Shown: piece by piece, positions 60,931 to 64,000 of the stretch
How the letters are laid out: each line of letters begins with the position of its first letter
Position numbering within the stretch: the first letter of the stretch is position 1
From: Heyndrickxia coagulans 36D1
GTDB lineage: Bacteria > Bacillota > Bacilli > Bacillales > Bacillaceae_C
Direction: 5' to 3'
DNA length: 64,000 nucleotides
Assembly: GCF_000169195.2 (NCBI RefSeq)
Contig: NC_016023.1
Coordinates: 868,001 to 932,000, forward strand
Made by a program: the position numbers and the translations under genes
Notes under the pieces: model-generated
Databases searched by the model: none
Told to the model about the DNA's origin: nothing
What the model saw: only the letters and a program-made list of their open reading frames with translations

Positions 60931-63900
60931 ATGTTTAAAAAAGTACTGATTGCAAACCGCGGTGCGATTGCCACCCGTATTGAACGCACGTTAAGCAAAA
61001 TGGGAATCCAATCTGTTGCCGTTTATACAAAAGCCGACCAGGACAGCCTGCATGTCGACCAGGCAGATGAAGCGGTCCTCATTGGAGAGGGCCCAGCTGC
61101 AGAAAGCTATTTGAATGCGGACTTGATCATCAAAACCGCTATCGAAACAGGAGCGGAAGCCATCCACCCAGGCTATGGTTTCTTAAGCGAAAATTCGGAT
61201 TTTGCCCGTGCCTGCCGTAAAAATGGCATTACCTTTATCGGTCCGGAACCGGAACAAATGGAAGTATTCGCTTTAAAACATACGGCAAGAAACATGGCCC
61301 GGAAGGCGGGTGTACCGCTTTTGCCAGGCACGGATTTGATTACAACGCTGGAGGATGCAGTGGAACAGGCTGCACAAATCGGCTATCCGGTCATTTTGAA
61401 AAGTACAGCCGGAGGAGGCGGTATTGGCATGCGAATCTGTGATGATGAGGCAGCACTACGGAAAAGTTTTAAAGCCGTCCGTCATCTTGCATCTTCCAAC
61501 TTTAAAAATGACGGCGTGTATTTGGAAAAATATATTGCTAAAGCACGGCATGTCGAGGTACAAATTTTTGGTAACCGTTTCGGTGAAGTTACAGCGCTTG
61601 GCGAACGCGACTGTTCCCTGCAGCGTCGCAACCAAAAAGTGATTGAAGAAAGTCCAGCGCCGAATCTCCCGCAACATGTGAGGGCAGCGATGCTGGTGTC
61701 AGCTAAAAAACTTGCTGCAACCGTCAACTACCGCAGTGCTGGAACCGTTGAATTTTTGTATGATCCGGATACACTATCTTTCTTTTTCCTTGAAGTCAAT
61801 ACACGGCTGCAGGTAGAACATGGTGTAACAGAAGAAGTGCTCGGAATCGACCTCGTCGAGTGGATGGTCAAAGAAGCGGCAGATGAACTGAAGTATTTGG
61901 ATACATTATTCGGTAAACCTAAAGGTCACAGTATCCAGGCAAGGATTTACGCTGAGGATTGCTACCATGATTTCCGTCCGGGCGCCGGCCGGATTGACAA
62001 AGCTGTTTTTTCCGAAAAAGCCCGCGTGGAAACATGGTTACGGGACGGTCTAACAGTGACGACATTATATGACCCGATGCTAGCCAAAATCATTGTCCAC
62101 GGAAAAGACCGGCAAGAAGCGATCAAAAAATTAAAAACAGCATTAAAAGCATCCAAATGTTACGGCATTACCACCAACCTTTCGTATTTACATGCTTTAA
62201 TGAATAAATCGGAATGGCAAAGGGGCGAAGTGTACACAAGACTGTTAAATACCTTTCATCCTGCAGAGCATGCCATTGAAGTCCTGGATGGCGGAGTGCA
62301 AACAACTGTACAGGATTACCCGGGACGGAAGGGATATTGGGATGTCGGTGTGCCGCCGTGCGGGCCGATGGATCCCCTCTCTTTCCGGATCGGAAACCAC
62401 CTGCTTGGCAATGAAGAAAATGCGGCAGGACTTGAAATGACACTGCGCGGCGGTTCATATGTTTTCCGCCATGATACTTGGTTTTGTTTAACCGGAGCCG
62501 ATATGCAGGCAACTTTGGATGGCGTTCCTGTTCCAATGTATGAACCGGTGCTTGCAGAAAAAGGCCGGGTCCTCAAGTTTGGCGAAGCACAAAAAGGCAT
62601 GCGGACGTATTTGCTCATTGCCGGCGGGCTGGAGATGCCGGAAGTTCTTGGGAGCTCTTCCACCTTTACATTAGGCGGATTTGGCGGGCACGGCGGTAGA
62701 GCGCTCCGGCCTGGAGATGTGTTGGGTATCCGGGAAACCGATAATCGTCTTAAAGAACATTGGATCAGCGCCCGCCTGCCGGAAATGACGAATGAATGGA
62801 TAATCGGCGTGATTCCGGGTCCGCATTGTACGGAAGAATTTTTAGCACAGGAATACTTGGAACAACTTGTGGAAACCCCGTGGGAAGTCCACTTCAACAG
62901 CTCCCGTACAGGCGTCCGCCTGATCGGTCCAGCTCCAAAGTGGTCCCGGGAAGACGGTGGTGAAGCAGGGCTGCATCCTTCCAATATTCACGATACACCA
63001 TATGCTGTCGGAGCACTGGATTTAACCGGGGATATGCCGATTCTCCTTGGGCCTGACGGGCCGAGTCTTGGTGGATTTGTCTGCCCGGTGACAACCGCAA
63101 CTGCCGAACTCTGGAAAATTGGCCAGCTCCACCCTGGTGACATTGTTCATTTTCAATTACTAACACTGGAAGAAGCAGAAGCACTGTGGAAAAAGCAGGA
63201 TCAAACATTGCAGGCTGTTCCATTGCCGGAAAAAACATCGAACCTTTCCGCTGATTATCCGGTACTCGTCCGGGAAACCGAAAACCGTGATTTTTCCTTC
63301 ATCATCCGCTGCTGCGGAGACAGCAACTTACTTGTTGAATACGGGGAAATGGAACTGGATCTCTCCCTGCGTTTTCAAATTCATGTGCTGATGCAGGCGA
63401 TTAAAGAGTCAGGTGATATTCCGGTACTGGATCTGACGCCGGGTATTCGGTCGCTTCAGGTACATATAAATCCGGACAAAATGAACGTAAAAACTGCAGC
63501 CCAAAGAATAGTGGAAATCGATAAGAATCTCCCGGATATTGCCTCGATTGAGGTGCCGTCAAGAATCGTGAATCTGCCGCTTTCCTGGAATGATCCCGCC
63601 ACGCAGCTGGCAACAGAACGCTACCAGAAAAATGTTCGTCCCGATGCGCCGTGGTGCCCGTCCAATTTAGAATTTATCCGCCGTATCAATGGTTTGCAAC
63701 GCATCGAAGAAGTAAAAGAGATTGTTTTCGGGGCAAATTACCTCGTCCTAGGCCTAGGCGATGTTTATTTAGGGGCACCGGTTGCCATACCGACAGATCC
63801 GCGCCACCGCCTGGTCACTACAAAATATAACCCGGCACGGACATGGACACCGGAAAATGCAGTCGGGATCGGCGGCGCCTATATGTGTGTCTACGGCATG

Positions 63901-64000
63901 GAAGGCCCCGGCGGATACCAATTTGTCGGGCGAACTGTGCAGATGTGGAACAAATTGCGTACAACGGACAGTTTTAAACCGGGCAAACCATGGCTACTTG
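60931..64000 (+). CDS. Guanidine/urea carboxylase (partial, runs off the window)
   Basis: About 1023 codons are present from ATG 60931 (ACGGAGGG site), without a stop before 64000; full-length enzymes have about 1200. The biotin carboxylase part (1-450) shows '[20 protein letters not shown]', the ATP loop '[12 protein letters not shown]', '[16 protein letters not shown]' and '[11 protein letters not shown]'. Allophanate/carboxyltransferase-type domains (AHS2, then AHS1) follow ('[20 protein letters not shown]', then '[12 protein letters not shown]'). The biotinyl domain lies beyond the edge. The guanidine riboswitch and DUF1989 neighbours favour guanidine over urea as substrate. An allophanate hydrolase gene is expected next. 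Confidence 0.92.
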   Translation, partial: MFKKVLIANRGAIATRIERTLSKMGIQSVAVYTKADQDSLHVDQADEAVLIGEGPAAESYLNADLIIKTAIETGAEAIHPGYGFLSENSDFARACRKNGITFIGPEPEQMEVFALKHTARNMARKAGVPLLPGTDLITTLEDAVEQAAQIGYPVILKSTAGGGGIGMRICDDEAALRKSFKAVRHLASSNFKNDGVYLEKYIAKARHVEVQIFGNRFGEVTALGERDCSLQRRNQKVIEESPAPNLPQHVRAAMLVSAKKLAATVNYRSAGTVEFLYDPDTLSFFFLEVNTRLQVEHGVTEEVLGIDLVEWMVKEAADELKYLDTLFGKPKGHSIQARIYAEDCYHDFRPGAGRIDKAVFSEKARVETWLRDGLTVTTLYDPMLAKIIVHGKDRQEAIKKLKTALKASKCYGITTNLSYLHALMNKSEWQRGEVYTRLLNTFHPAEHAIEVLDGGVQTTVQDYPGRKGYWDVGVPPCGPMDPLSFRIGNHLLGNEENAAGLEMTLRGGSYVFRHDTWFCLTGADMQATLDGVPVPMYEPVLAEKGRVLKFGEAQKGMRTYLLIAGGLEMPEVLGSSSTFTLGGFGGHGGRALRPGDVLGIRETDNRLKEHWISARLPEMTNEWIIGVIPGPHCTEEFLAQEYLEQLVETPWEVHFNSSRTGVRLIGPAPKWSREDGGEAGLHPSNIHDTPYAVGALDLTGDMPILLGPDGPSLGGFVCPVTTATAELWKIGQLHPGDIVHFQLLTLEEAEALWKKQDQTLQAVPLPEKTSNLSADYPVLVRETENRDFSFIIRCCGDSNLLVEYGEMELDLSLRFQIHVLMQAIKESGDIPVLDLTPGIRSLQVHINPDKMNVKTAAQRIVEIDKNLPDIASIEVPSRIVNLPLSWNDPATQLATERYQKNVRPDAPWCPSNLEFIRRINGLQRIEEVKEIVFGANYLVLGLGDVYLGAPVAIPTDPRHRLVTTKYNPARTWTPENAVGIGGAYMCVYGMEGPGGYQFVGRTVQMWNKLRTTDSFKPGKPWLL

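Overview
The window reads as chromosome of a low-to-mid GC, spore-forming Bacillota, most likely a Bacillaceae member. Supporting signs are strong AGGAGG ribosome sites, frequent GTG/TTG starts, a YjcZ-type sporulation peptide, Man-family PTS operons with a LevR-type activator, and two guanidine-I (ykkC) riboswitches. The content would fit Heyndrickxia (Bacillus) coagulans, but this is an inference from gene content and is not proven. No rRNA or tRNA genes and no CRISPR array were recognised.

Layout. 1-262: five tandem 52-bp palindromic repeats. 333-1675: a YjbR-like protein and a nitronate monooxygenase. 1845-8525 (minus): a five-gene operon with two DUF917/HyuA pairs around an NCS1 permease. 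It is preceded by a near-perfect sigma-54 promoter and followed upstream by its probable sigma-54 activator (8749-10410). 10795-12627: a small ABC exporter. 12847-14442 (minus): a split HipA kinase plus a HipA_N/HIRAN protein. 14703-18300 (minus): a Man-family PTS plus SIS-domain deglycase operon. Its LevR-like activator (18432-24257) is cut in two by a 3066-bp transposon (19070-22135) carrying DUF6431, DDE transposase and AAA ATPase genes. 24440-30266 (minus): XRE-cupin regulator, HyuA, HyuB and NCS1 permease. 30629-34854: GntR regulator, amino-sugar-phosphate deaminase and a second Man-family PTS, with three copies of a shared operator.

35123-39585 holds an Rpn-like nuclease, a methyltransferase, a DUF2268 protein, two Gly-rich small proteins and a decayed glycosyltransferase. 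39962-43099 is a large SH3b-repeat autolysin. 43270-45571 is a scar: a TnpB element (with a small RHH gene) lies between a broken hydrolase and a broken azoreductase. 45790-51014 has a zinc alcohol dehydrogenase and a secreted metalloprotease with ten Ig-like repeats. 51356-53273 has xylB and only the 3' end of xylA. 54225-55940 has IS remnants and an IS1182-like transposase; 56258-56890 is a PIN-domain protein.

57529-64000 is a guanidine-responsive locus. Two divergent guanidine-I riboswitches, each with its own terminator, control an APC permease on one side and a guanidine/urea carboxylase operon with its two DUF1989 carboxyguanidine deiminase-type partners on the other. The carboxylase runs off the end of the window.

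The most distinctive items are the transposon inside levR (target duplication and repeated end motifs are visible), the sigma-54 promoter lying inside the levR terminator palindrome, the split HipA/HIRAN pair, the duplicated DUF917/HyuA operon, and the divergent riboswitch pair.
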